This document shows, in pieces, positions 46,232 to 56,236 of a stretch of DNA of 64,000 nt (its first letter is position 1; every line of letters starts with the position of its first letter). The DNA is from Melitaea cinxia (lineage: Eukaryota > Arthropoda > Insecta > Lepidoptera > Nymphalidae): contig NC_059419.1 of NCBI RefSeq assembly GCF_905220565.1, positions 3,162,001 through 3,226,000 on the forward strand, given 5' to 3'. Made by a program: the position numbers and the translations under genes. The notes below the pieces were generated by a model. The model saw only the letters and a list, made by a program, of their open reading frames with translations, searched no databases and was not told where the DNA came from.

Positions 46232-46565
46232 CTAGCTGTTCCCGCGACTTCGTCCGCGTGGAATTGAACAAAAAAGTTATTCAGTTCGCAGAGTTATAAA
46301 ATAAATACATTTATGCAATAAAAGTAGCCTAAGTTACTCCTTACTACATCAGCTATCTGCCAGTGAAAGTTCTGTCAAAATCGATCCAGCCGTTTCAGAA
46401 ATTAGGCGCAACAAACAGACAGGCAGACAGACAAACATTGTAAAAAAAATTATTATGTACCGTGTATACAATTATAATATACATAAATGTCATCATATGC
46501 CTTTTATTAAAAGTGGTTATTTTAATATTACAAACAGACACTCCAATTTTATTTATTTGTATAGA
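46232..46565 (-). mobile_element. Helitron-like element, reference copy
   Basis: On the minus strand it starts TCTATACAAATAAATAAAAT and ends CGCGGGAACAGCTAG, with host A before and host T after. Near the 3' end CGCGGAC-GAA-GTCGCG can fold as a short hairpin with one bulge. The TC start, CTAG end, subterminal hairpin and A/T target are the hallmarks of Helitrons. At 334 bp it has no coding capacity. Confidence 0.75.
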
Positions 46566-46984
46566 TGACAATGAATAAAGCATCGCTTCAACGGTTCTAC
46601 AAAGTACATTCCATTCATTCATTTATTTTATCTATCATGTTGTTCTTTCTTTTAAAGATAACTAAATATGTTTTATGCTACGGTGTAATAAAGGCACACA
46701 CACAGCAAACGGGCACAAGCGTATCAAATGCAGAGCAGCACTTTGCATATCCGCACCCCTCGTGTTTGACAAACGCGCTTCTTCGGGAATCCACCGATAA
46801 TACTACCCCTTTTAAAAGTATCCAAATTTAAATACAATCGTATATGTATTTTAGGTCATTTAAATTTGTTACCTTTTTTTACATTTAAATTCAATACCGC
46901 CAAATATAAGTTTTATCAAACGTTTGTCAGTGATTAATTACACTTTTTAAATATCAAGTAACCAAAAAATCGGGATCTAAAATG

Positions 46985-47300
46985 CCCATGCCTGGCATAG
47001 ACCTATATCCCCAGGCCTTGTTCTCCATATAGGAGAAGGAACGGAGCTGAAGCAACAACGCTGTTCCATTACGGGTTGACGGTTTTCATGCCTTTTCCCA
47101 GTATAAGTAACGATCGGTATCAGGTATTTATAATAGCAACCGAGACTATTAACTTAACGTGCTCTCCCAGACAGGGTGGGGAGACTTATAAGTACAGACA
47201 CCTAGCTCGGAAACAAATACTTTTACAAGTGCTAATACCCACTCCGAGCGGGAAAAGATCAACAACTGCCTGTGTATATTCGCCTACACGGCCACAATAC
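46985..47300 (-). repeat. SINE family B with alternative head, decayed
   Basis: The plus strand has the complement of the tail (ggcatagacctatatcccca, ccatataggagaaggaacgg), then taacgatcggtatcaggtat and taacttaacgtgctctccca. The head end (acccactccgagcgggaaaa, cctgtgtatattcgcctaca) matches the head at 8878. The B box is no longer recognisable. Confidence 0.7.
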
Positions 47301-47794
47301 CATAACATTCACCCCAATTAAAAAAAAAATATCGACGAGTCTTCTCAATAAGTTGTCATAGATACTCGTCTATACAGTACACGAAATCTTGTTAAAATAT
47401 ATAAACGGAATTATTAAGTTCAACGTCACTTTTAAACAATATTAAATAATTAACAGCAAAATAGATATCGTCCAATTTTATACGGTTAAATAGTCAATTC
47501 ATATTAATCGAGCTCTGCGAAGCTCACAATCAAATCAGCATTTTGTAAATTATTTATATCCGCTTCAAATAATCGCTAATTCTCTATACCGTGCCATAAA
47601 TATTTCGAGGACATTTATTTTGATACAAAATTAATTTATATTTTATTGGTGTATTAACAATTACAAGCCTGTATTTTAGAGGATAATTTGAAATATATAA
47701 GTTACGATAGCTGAATACCATCTTAAACTTAACCCACTGTTTTCATAGTGATGTAAGAAATTGCAAGTTGAAAGACTGCCCGAGTAGAAATGTT
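47301..47794. other. AT-rich interval, nothing recognised
   Basis: No element named before the palindromic unit. Confidence 0.5.
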
Positions 47795-47985
47795 TTCGTT
47801 TTCCTTGGAAGGACCGGACCGGGCATGCCCGATCTGGACCGGATAAGGTATGTGACGCAGAAGATTTGTCTGGAGCTGATCAGGATGAGATGACATTTCC
47901 TGATCGGATCCAGATCAATCATCTGCGTTACATACCTTGCCTGGTCCGGATCGAGTATGCCCGGTCAGGTCCTTTTGAAAAAACA
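47795..47985. mobile_element. Imperfect palindrome with about 90-bp arms
   Basis: The left arm (47795-47885) and right arm (47898-47985) are reverse complements at roughly four positions in five, with a 12-base loop. The core gatcagga/tcctgatc is perfect. The arms are rich in gaccgg and gcatgcccg motifs and GC-rich against the surroundings. A MITE or foldback element is likely. Similar vocabulary recurs at 49285-49410. Confidence 0.75.
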
Positions 47986-48149
47986 TGAATGTATAGACTT
48001 CAAAAATATGTTTATTAAAAAACTATATATTATATTATAAATATGTTACTTAACATATCATTATATTTATTTCCGTTTATTTTTCCAATTGATTATTTAT
48101 CTTTATTTTTACTTTAAATATCAATTATCTTTACTTACACATACACTAT

Positions 48150-48270
48150 AGCCTATCGAAGTCTACTGCTGGACATAGGCCTCCCCAAGTTCGCGCCAAA
48201 CATCCCGGTCTTCCGCAATCCTCATCCAGCCTACACCGGCAATCTTACGTAGATCGTCGGTCCAACGAGG
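48150..48270 (-). pseudogene. RTE-clade reverse transcriptase, C-terminal fragment
   Basis: The minus strand is readable for 40 codons. It includes RWTDDLRKIAGVGWM, then RIAEDRDVWRELGEAYVQQ, a stop (TAG, where related tails have a W codon), and TSIG. The WTDDL and R..W..LGEAYVQQ.T pattern is the end of RTE-type endonuclease/reverse-transcriptase proteins common in Lepidoptera. Nothing upstream of RWTDD is present, so it is a dead-on-arrival 5'-truncated insertion. It identifies the origin of the family A and B tails. Confidence 0.8.
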
Positions 48271-48740
48271 ATATATATATATCTTTACTTATTTTATATT
48301 ATTAATGAATTATTATTATTTCTTAAATTTTATTTATTAACTTCTATTCATTAACTACTACTTCTTACTACTTACGACTGCTCCGCTGTATAGAAACGGA
48401 CTCCCTGCTAAACTGTCCTGATAACTGTATATATACTAAGTGCGCTTAGAAACATCAATAGCGCGATTCAGTCTCAGTTCGCGTATTTAGATGTTTTATT
48501 TTTGTCATTTTTTTTAAATGTTAATATTTTATTAAATGTCTTGTAAATTTTTTTAAACGCATATTTGGCATAACACCAAATAGGATTTAATATTTATAAA
48601 CAAATTAATTTTATGTAGAATATCCATTAATTACGTTAACTATTTTTTAATAGGTTTAGAATGCATATAATAATAAATGCATAAAAAATAATAAAAGAAC
48701 AAATAACTTTATACCTAAGTATTCTTTATATAAACACCAA

Positions 48741-49225
48741 GTACCTGGGTGATCGAGCTTAGCTCGGTATTTTTTAGGAAATCGTTTTTTTTGGAAATCA
48801 TATATAAATACAAATTACATATTTATAAAATATGAATTTTTCGATTTTACCCATATAATAATTAAAAATATCAACACATATGTTATTTAAATAAAAAATC
48901 ATGAGTGCACTTAGAAAAAAAAGGAAAAAAATAATCGATCATCGAGACTTGGAGATTTGAACCGTGGTCTTCTCGGTCGATCCCGACCAGTCGAATTCCC
49001 ACCTGAGCTATTACAACTTTATTGACAATTGCGAAATTTAGCTTCGTATTCTAACGACATTGAAGCTATTTTTTTCATTGTCATTACATTTATCGCCTCT
49101 GAAATCCCGTGCATCCTAAATTTCATGAAAATCGTTGGAGTCGTTTCCGAGATTCAGATTATATATACATATATATTATATATGTATACACAAGAATTGC
49201 TCGTTTAATATTATTAGATATATTT
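48741..49225 (-). repeat. Interspersed element with tRNA-like segment
   Basis: The plus strand starts acctgggtgatcgagcttag and ends agaattgctcgttta, a pair of ends I associate with a lepidopteran repeat group. The phrase tttcatgaaaatcgttggag is also typical of it. The inner 48948-49013, read on the minus strand, has an A-box-like tagctcaggtgg and a B-box-like ggttcaaatct. The class is uncertain; Helitron-like is possible. Confidence 0.5.
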
Positions 49226-49284
49226 GAAATACTATGTATTTATAAGAAAAATTAAAGAATTCTTTGAAATCTGCCAAATTCTGC

Positions 49285-49410
49285 CATTTTTTTGATTCCT
49301 TATCTGAACCAGACCCTGTCCTGATAGGGCTTGCCTGGCATGCCTCATTTCTATCCTGATCCGGTCCAAATACATCTGGTTGAGCCTGACTTGTTTTCTA
49401 GTCGGGTGAT
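49285..49410. repeat. GC-rich block related to the palindrome at 47795
   Basis: The sequence gaaccagaccctgtcctgat, ttgcctggcatgcctcattt, atcctgatccggtccaaata uses the same motifs as 47795-47985. Its end gttttctagtcgggtg is the near complement of gcccgagtagaaa at 47779. The two blocks may be the ends of one larger element that later received the insertions between. Confidence 0.4.
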
Positions 49411-49454
49411 TGTTTATTTGTTCTTAGATGTAGCCGATATTTAAATAATAAAAA

Positions 49455-49480
49455 GTTCTTTTCTTTGTTTCAGGTATTTG
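49455..49480 (+). promoter_or_regulatory. 3' splice site, possible recursive splice site
   Basis: The tract ttcttttctttgtttcag ends at 49473 and is followed at once by GTATTT. The acceptor is strong and the donor-like part weak. A donor-like AAAT|GTAAGA follows at 49529. Confidence 0.35.
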
Positions 49481-49528
49481 AACAAATTCTGATTGGACTC
49501 GTGATACTTATTCGACGTTAGAATAAAT
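49474..49528 (+). other. Candidate 55-nt exon
   Basis: It lies between the acceptor at 49473 and the donor-like GTAAGA at 49529. Joined to the candidate exon at 17949 it would read R-YLNKF and stop. In phase 0 it reads VFEQILIGLVILIRR and stops. Neither is recognised. It may be no exon at all. Confidence 0.2.
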
Positions 49529-50104
49529 GTAAGATATATTTAATTTTCATTTTATTACGAAATAATTCTTTGGAATAACAGTAAGGAACTTTTGACTCCA
49601 CTTTGACATGATGAACAGTCATATATTAAACCACAATAGTATATTAATATTATATTTCAGTTAATGGTTATTCTTTCTAATGAACTCTTCAATAAAAAAG
49701 CAAGCTAAATCTGACACACCACTCAATTGATTATTATTATTAAAATAATGACACACTAAATCGGTAAAAGAGTCAAATAAAGCTCTTATAAGTTACATGT
49801 ATTCATTTTGCAACAATGGTTACTTACATTTAAAGTTTTCATATTATGAAACAATTTAAACAAAACGCACTATATTTTCTACAATCAGCAATTAAGGCTA
49901 ATGTAATTGATTTAGGTGTAGCGTGAAATTAACTGCCTAAAATAATTACAGGAGCACTCTCTTGAGGAGATATCTTTAAACGTTTGGGCTCACGCACTCG
50001 CACAGAGCTATGAAGATGTTAGACGTTCACAAATAATTTAATTTATTAGATTAAATAGCTAAATAGTTTCGGCCTGGCTTGGTTGTCCGTGTGTCTAGAG
50101 CTTA
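49529..50104. other. AT-rich interval, nothing recognised
   Basis: No element named. Confidence 0.5.
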
Positions 50105-50250
50105 CTAGCTGTGCTCTGCGGTATCATTCACGATTATTTGTAAAAAAGTTCAAAGCCTCGCTCAGCAAATGGGCTATACAACACATAAATAATTTTTCAA
50201 CTCGTACTAGTAGTTCGTGAGGTTACCGCATCTAAACAAACAAACAAACT
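50105..50250 (-). repeat. Helitron-like element, decayed
   Basis: The start ctagctgtgctctgcggtat and phrases caaatgggctatacaacaca and ctcgtactagtagttcgtga follow the family order seen at 15047 and 57438. The far end is approximate. Confidence 0.5.
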
Positions 50251-51566
50251 TTTCGTTAAAAAAAAAACAAATATATGAACGATTTTTTTTTAATTTTCTT
50301 CTGATACCTTAACTTTATTAAGTTTTGAAACGACTCAGCTGGTGTTATTTATGCTTATTACCTTATTTAGTTTATTTTATTATATGATTAATTTCGAATA
50401 TAAATGAAAAACATACTTCGCATATTACATATTAAATATGTCGATAAAGTACCAAAACTTTAAACGTTGTTTCTATAACATTAATAGGTGTCCGTGAATT
50501 TTAATTACGAGACCTCTTACCCGAAGGTGATTTATGTATTTCAAGTGTACAAGAAAATTCAGTCTTTTGTTAATGTAACTTTGATGAACCCTTTTTTTAT
50601 TTCCCTTATTTCATGGTTCTTTGGCAATGCTTACTAAATTTAAACTTTTAATTAGAAACACGAATTTCGCTAGCCAGATTACTGCCTTGGGGACAAGAAG
50701 TTTGACAAACTTCCAAACGTTAAATCAACTTTATGTTTTAAGGTTACTTTTTGGGTTTGTTTTTATAATCAACAGATCTTTGTTGCTGGGTATAATTTTA
50801 ATTATTTTGTTATTTTTCATTTTTAACGAAAAATAATAAATTAGTTTTAAGTAGCTCTTCGTTTTCATCCCTTAATGTATGACGATGACGTCTATATACC
50901 TATATACAACTACATAAGATTTTAAGCTATACTTTCTGAATCAAATCTGTGAAAATCTCATCCAATTTCATACTCAAATTTCGCGTGACGATCATGACAA
51001 GAACGATCCGAAAAATAATATATATTTTGCCTTGCTCAAAAGCTTGCTTAAAAGGTTTTAATTTGTTTCGTTCATTTTTCCTTTAATATCTTTTATGTAG
51101 AGACAGAGGCTAGTTACGTGTGCAATTTTGTTTTTTTTAAATAGATACTAACAATTCCTATTTAAAATCATATTTCTTATTAAAAGCGAGCTAGTTTCGC
51201 GTCCTGACGCAGTGCTAAAATGTGTCATGTTACATTGTAATGTTAAGGCACTGACAAACAGAACATCTACACAGAACAGCCTTTTGTTTTAATGTTCTAG
51301 CATAAAACAAAGGCATAATATGCTAATTCCTAAATAATTTACACAATATCCCGTTTTGCACTTTTATGATATTTTTCGATCATTTTAAATTCGGGATTTT
51401 AAGACTGTTGACAACACAATTGAATTTTGGAATAAAATGAAAAGATCAACACATTTATTTAAAGTAGCTGTATACGCTTGTTTTTGTTTTTGACAACATT
51501 TTGATGAAGATCATGACATGATCAAATGCATAGTTTACGATTATATAAAGGGCATACAGACAAACA

Positions 51567-51569
<3 letters not shown>
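50251..51569. other. AT-rich interval, nothing recognised
   Basis: The 71-codon open frame at 50621-50836 (plus) is hydrophobic at its C-terminal half but has no homologue I can name and no supporting signals. Confidence 0.45.

Positions 51570-51630
<61 letters not shown>
51570..51630. repeat. (TA)n microsatellite, about 61 bp
   Basis: This is the longest TA run in the window. It accounts for the low-complexity open frame seen across it. Confidence 0.95.
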
Positions 51631-51631
<1 letters not shown>

Positions 51632-52019
51632 CTTTCCATCCATAAATTTTAGTAACAATTGACTTTTTACATGATCAGTAACAATTTTAAATTAATGTTT
51701 ATTAAGAAATAACAAACAAACATACAGATTTTACACAAACAATTTTCAATTCCTCCTATTACTTTACACTCCATATATCTTGTTCAAATTTTAAATCGTT
51801 CGAACAACTTTTTATCCAGCCACTCAAGTTCAAACACATTTGTTTAAGCTTAGCTTAGCTTTTATTGTGAATGACACGTGATGTTATTACAGTATTTCTA
51901 ACATTATTTCAATAAATAATAAAAATTTCATTTGTTAACCGGCAATTAATAGGAATTGACAATATTTTTATAATATTATTTATTAAAAACACAATATTAA
52001 AAAAAAAAAAAAACGAGTG

Positions 52020-52385
52020 ACTGAAGTAAAACTTCTGCACAATAGGCCTGCACTCTGTCTTATATTAAATATGTCGATAATTTGTCTGTCATATATATAT
52101 ACGAAACGTAACTAGCTATGAGAGAAAAAGAGAAAGAAAATGTGTGCTGGCACCTGTCTCTCTTGCTCACGTCACGCATTCACCAGCTTACTCCTCACCA
52201 CGTGTGAGCAGACCTCCGACTGAGTGGGGCGAGATGGAATCGCGATAACATGCACCACCTCGCCCCGGTGCGTGGTTGACCCGAATGAAAACATACGGGC
52301 CCCGGCACCTAGACGGGCGGCACCCACATGCAACCCACCAGCTTACTCTCCAAGTCAAGCGTGCGTAAAGAAGTTTTACTTCAGT
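52020..52385. mobile_element. GC-rich element with 17-bp terminal inverted repeats
   Basis: The sequence actgaagtaaaacttct at 52020-52036 is the exact complement of agaagttttacttcagt at 52369-52385. The outside flanks are an A run (51999-52013) and a T run (about 52396-52407). Inside, accagcttactc occurs twice (52182-52193, 52337-52348), and the block 52200-52345 is much more GC-rich than its surroundings. No transposase frame is present. It is a MITE-like candidate of unknown superfamily. I see no clear target duplication. Confidence 0.7.
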
Positions 52386-52689
52386 AAAGTTTTAATTTTT
52401 TTTTTTAGTTATGTTGCGTTTTGTATAAGTTTTTTGCATTCTCCGAGCTAATTATCTCGGCTTAAGCTTAAAGAAACGGCCGCAAAGCTAAATAAAATAA
52501 AACTAGTGACCGCCTGTTGCAGCAACGTTACTTTTATTCCACGTTCAAGGTGTACGGAAAATAAAAATGTTAGTGATGGGGCATACGAAATGTATCGAGA
52601 TATTTTTAAAAAAACTTCTACTTTTATTTTATTTTTTGTACTTATCACTAAAAAATTTATTCTCAACTATAATATTAATAAATAATAAA

Positions 52690-52905
52690 TATTTAAAACA
52701 TACACACACGGTCATCAGTTCCTAAAATAAGCAACTTAATTCTTGTGTTATAGGTAACAGCCGACTGGTATAGATACATTTATTTTTCGATAAACATACA
52801 TATGAATAATACATATATATTACACCTAGATTCGGGGTGGGAATCGAACCCAAAACCCCCGGACTAGAAAGCACTACAAACTGCAAACTGCGCCAACGGG
52901 CTAGT
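52690..52905 (-). repeat. tRNA-headed SINE, family C, full length
   Basis: On the minus strand the head is gactagcccgttggcgcagt with a B-box-like gggttcgattcccaccccga. The tail end on the plus strand is cacacggtcatcagttccta, gcaacttaattcttgtgtta and taacagccgactggtataga. It is the best preserved head of the family. Confidence 0.85.
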
Positions 52906-54225
52906 CACTATATGACCCCTTGGCCAAAATATAATTTATTTATTTTTATTATGACGTTATTATATTTTAGAGGTGTTACTTTTTTATTTTAGAACTACGA
53001 AAGAATTTCCTTATAACAATAAAAATGTCCTATGTAATTGATCCTTCGATCCTAACGAAATAAATATGTATATCTAGTTTTCGACGAAGATTAATGATAA
53101 TAATATACTAAATATTCTTGCAATATTGCAATACGAAGTAATACCGAATGCTTCCATATTTCTAACCAGCCAACAAAGTTCACCTGTATTTTTAATTAAT
53201 CGATATTCTTCATCTATCGTCACATCTCTAAAAATTACATCAAAGCGTGCGCCATGTGCACGACACGAACAAATCGTTCAAGATTCTTTGGCGGGTGCTT
53301 CCTTTGTCTGGCTCATAATCGATGTTTTAATATGCACATCACTACGTGCAACTGACTTGATCCACCTTGCGGGTTATTGTCTAGCGCTTAATTCATTTAT
53401 TAAAGTCTAGAATTTTCTATCGCCATTGAATTTTGCGAATGCGATTTATTTTATATTCTGGAATTTTCGGTAGTTTATAGCACGATAAATACGCTTTTAG
53501 AGAATTGATGTTAATTGAAGTGGAATTATCGTAAAAAGTATTGGTGCTTAGTTTTTACTGTGTTATTTTTTACGATACTAATATATTTTAATTGGTTATA
53601 AAAACGAATTATATGATTTTTTTACTTAAATTATATTAAGTAATATATTATTTTAAAGCTTATTAAAATAAAATGTATTAAAAAGTTATGATAATAAAAA
53701 TAATGTTTTTTTTTTATTAATCGTTAAAACGTAGTAGGTAAATTTTTATCTGAAAATGTTTTAATTTAACTATTTATCGATATACCTCGTCACTAGTTCA
53801 GCGTACCTAGCTCACACCTCATTGTAGGCGACTAATTAGTTACTTTACTATGTGATCAACTGTTTCCAACTATTTTCATTAATACACCCTTTAAAGAAAA
53901 GTAATGACTTAAATAGCTGCATGCCTGCTTTGCATGTTACAGCACGCTTAACTTGTTTGTATAATTATATTTTTTATTATATATTCTTCTGTTTTAGTGG
54001 TGCCATTATTGTAGGCTTTAATATAAGCTCAGTGAGATAATGATATACTAATAACTTATTAGTATAATAATATAGTTAATACTGATATATTTTTAGTAAT
54101 AAGTGATTTAAAATATAGGACATATTAAATATACAGAGTGGATATATGGAGCTTCTAACTTATTTATTTTAATGACTTGAAAATAGTTTTATAAGTGATT
54201 TTTTTTGATGTAGCTTAAAAATAGG

Positions 54226-54228
<3 letters not shown>
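52906..54228. other. Interval without recognised elements
   Basis: AT-rich sequence. The 94-codon open frame at 53126-53410 (plus) is the longest outside repeats here. It reads like mixed-composition sequence, but it has no motif I recognise and no splice context. Confidence 0.45.

Positions 54229-54258
<30 letters not shown>
54229..54258. repeat. (TA)n microsatellite
   Basis: About 30 bases of TA repeat. Confidence 0.9.
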
Positions 54259-54261
<3 letters not shown>

Positions 54262-54444
54262 AAGAAATACAGTGTTATTTCTTTAAATTCTATGTTATCT
54301 ATTCCCGTTTAAGTTTTTAAAATAGACAGAAATGTCAAATTAGACGTTTATGAAAATTATAATTTCTAACTTAAAAGTAAAATCGTTTAGAAAATAAAGA
54401 ATAATATAATAATAACTGTGAAGGAGGGAATAGTAAACTTTTAT

Positions 54445-54480
54445 TGTCGTTTCTTTATTTTCAGGTATGTTTTAAGGTAA
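54445..54480 (+). promoter_or_regulatory. Candidate recursive splice site
   Basis: The tract gtcgtttctttattttcag ends at 54464 and is joined directly to GTATGT, a strong donor in insects. A further donor-like AAG|GTAATT follows 12 bases on. CAG|GTATGT after a pyrimidine tract is the textbook form of a ratchet point in long insect introns. A second acceptor-like tttattttcag lies at 54528-54538. Confidence 0.4.
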
Positions 54481-54599
54481 TTTTTGTTGTTAATCACGTG
54501 ATTTAGTAAATTTTAACAATAAAAAACTTTATTTTCAGAGCAACACAACATAGTTTTATTTGTTCGCCTTCATAGTCCATAATATAACCTTATAAAATA

Positions 54600-54790
54600 T
54601 ATTGGTATCGCAGGCAACCCATTTACGGGTTATATTTAGGATACCCGGGTAGGCATTCCTAGACCGTATGTCGGCTTCAGCACTTGGGGGTGCAATACCG
54701 ACCAAAACACCTGCGCATTAATTGGAGGGTCTCAGATCTGCAGGCAACAGGATCCGTCCAGCGACAGGCTGGCCTCGGCGTAAAGACTAT
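54600..54790 (+). other. Unexplained GC-rich block
   Basis: The sequence caacccatttacgggttata, gataccccgggt-like gatacccgggtaggcattc, cgaccaaaacacctgcgcat and gacaggctggcctcggcgta stands out from AT-rich flanks. One plus frame is open for about 40 codons from 54661 to a stop near 54791. No family is recognised. It may be a repeat whose other copies are outside the window, or an exon. Confidence 0.3.
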
Positions 54791-55114
54791 ATAGAAAGAA
54801 AATATATGTGCTAACTTTATAAAGATTAATATAATTATTTTAGCTTATTTTCATTTACTTTATGTATCACTCGTGAGTAATGTATGTAAGAATATCTATA
54901 CATAAGAGTATGTATACATATTGTCGTATGTAATATGTAGTGTAATAAATAATTGTTATATATACTTTATGGTAATGTTATCAATATTTCTCTATTGATA
55001 GGGTTTGTCTTTAAGTGTAAGAGATCACTATAGAGTGGTAAACCGCTTTTACACTTTTTTATAGTTAGAATATTGTTATTTTCCTTAAAGTTATTTTGCT
55101 CTAGTGTAAGAGAT

Positions 55115-55195
55115 ACATAAAATTGTCCGTTAAATGACGATTTAAAAGTGCTTCTGAAGCCTATTACAATGAAAATATATTTGATTTTTTATTGA
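55115..55195 (+). repeat. LINE 3' end, family H
   Basis: The sequence aattgtccgttaaatgacga, tttaaaagtgcttctgaagc, ctattacaatgaaaatatat ends in ttgattttttattgatt. It matches the copies at 36091 and 41811. Confidence 0.6.
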
Positions 55196-55339
55196 TTGCA
55201 TTCTTTATAAGACAACACAACCACACCATTGTCCCATGATTCATTAATGTCGAGAACTACTTTATGGTATAAAGTCGTGTACAACTACTTCATATACAGT
55301 GTTTGTGGTTGACATGGCGCAGTGGACAGAATACATATG

Positions 55340-55656
55340 TATTATATACTTTATTGCACTTAAGAACAGAATATACAGAAAATTACATATATAGTTGATG
55401 GCAAAGGTGGACTTATCCCTAGAAGAGATCTCTTCCAGTCAACCAATGGTCATGAGAGAGAGTGTCATATAGCGGGGGACACAGTGCAAGAAATAACAAT
55501 ATTGAGAAAATAGTTGAATAACTGTAATGTATTACAAACTTATAAGTATAAATACATACACACAGACATATCATACATATATATACATACCTTACATTTA
55601 TACATACATACAAATACATAACATAATAGATAGGTAATTATATACTTACATACTCA
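55340..55656 (-). repeat. LINE 3' UTR, CR1/jockey type
   Basis: It lies directly downstream (minus strand) of the reverse-transcriptase fragment. It ends ttcttaagtgcaataaagta, with an AATAAA signal and a TA-type end. On the plus strand gttgatggcaaaggtggact, cagtcaaccaatggtcatga and gcgggggacacagtgcaaga are the blocks shared with 28615. Confidence 0.75.
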
Positions 55657-55986
55657 CTAAGTAGATGATTGTAAATTGACTTGAGAAATAAAGTGCTCCT
55701 TTAATTTTCGTTTGAAGGAGACAAGGGAAGGACTTTTTTGGATACTTTCTGGGAGTTTGTTCCACAGTATAGAGGCGCGTACCGTAAATGAATTAAGTTT
55801 GAATTTTGTATTGCACTTTGGTACATCCAGCTTTGTTGTAATGCCAGGGCGCCTGGAACGATTAGGAGAGGGTAGGAAGTGAAAACGGGATCGAAGATAA
55901 GAAGGAGAGTTTGGATCACGTAGGATATTAAAGAGGTGGAGGAATATGGTGTCATAAGATCGTAAGTTTGCTTCCAGAATATCTGC
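55657..55986 (-). pseudogene. CR1/jockey-type reverse transcriptase, C-terminal fragment
   Basis: The minus strand is open for 109 codons to a TAG at 55657-55659, with a stop just before the first codon, so it has no start of its own. The reading includes DILEANLRSYDTIFLHLFN, SYLRSRFHFLPS, TKFKLNSFTVRASILWNKLP, ESIQKSPSLVSFKRKLKEHF. The order basic-rich stretch, RA..LWN.LPE.I, SL..FK..LK.H is the standard C-terminus of CR1/jockey-group non-LTR polymerases. The catalytic domain is absent. A different frame on the same strand (55701-55955) is a shadow. The uninterrupted frame suggests a fairly young insertion. Confidence 0.85.
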
Positions 55987-56170
55987 TTAGAGCTGAAATT
56001 TAAAAATATATATATATGGGAAAACTCGCATTGTTTTTGGGGGTAAATATGATATACTTTGTCAAGCGTAGTATGTGTACGTAGCGTAGTAGCCGGCGTG
56101 GAGGATTAAGCCCCATCCTTCATAAGGCAAGAAGTTCCTACAACAACAGCAAAACATCTCATTAGAAATC

Positions 56171-56236
56171 TTCTTCTACATGGAGAAAGAGGTCTATTCC
56201 CAGCTGTGAGATGTACTCGTATCAAGCTGAAACAAT
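56171..56236 (+). repeat. SINE family B tail remnant
   Basis: The sequence cttctacatggagaaagagg, tctattcccagctgtgagat and atcaagctgaaac follows the family B tail with several changes and a small insertion. Confidence 0.55.

Noticed and set aside
52224..52451. 75-codon open frame in the GC-rich element
   Set aside because: It lies inside an inverted-repeat element and runs out through its T-rich flank; no domain is seen.
53126..53410. 94-codon open frame on the plus strand outside repeats
   Set aside because: No recognisable family, no splice sites at its ends and no codon signature. A protein search with a significant hit would change this.
55701..55955. 84-codon frame starting with Met on the minus strand
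   Set aside because: It is a shadow in another frame of the same strand; the frame with the reverse-transcriptase C-terminus is the meaningful one.
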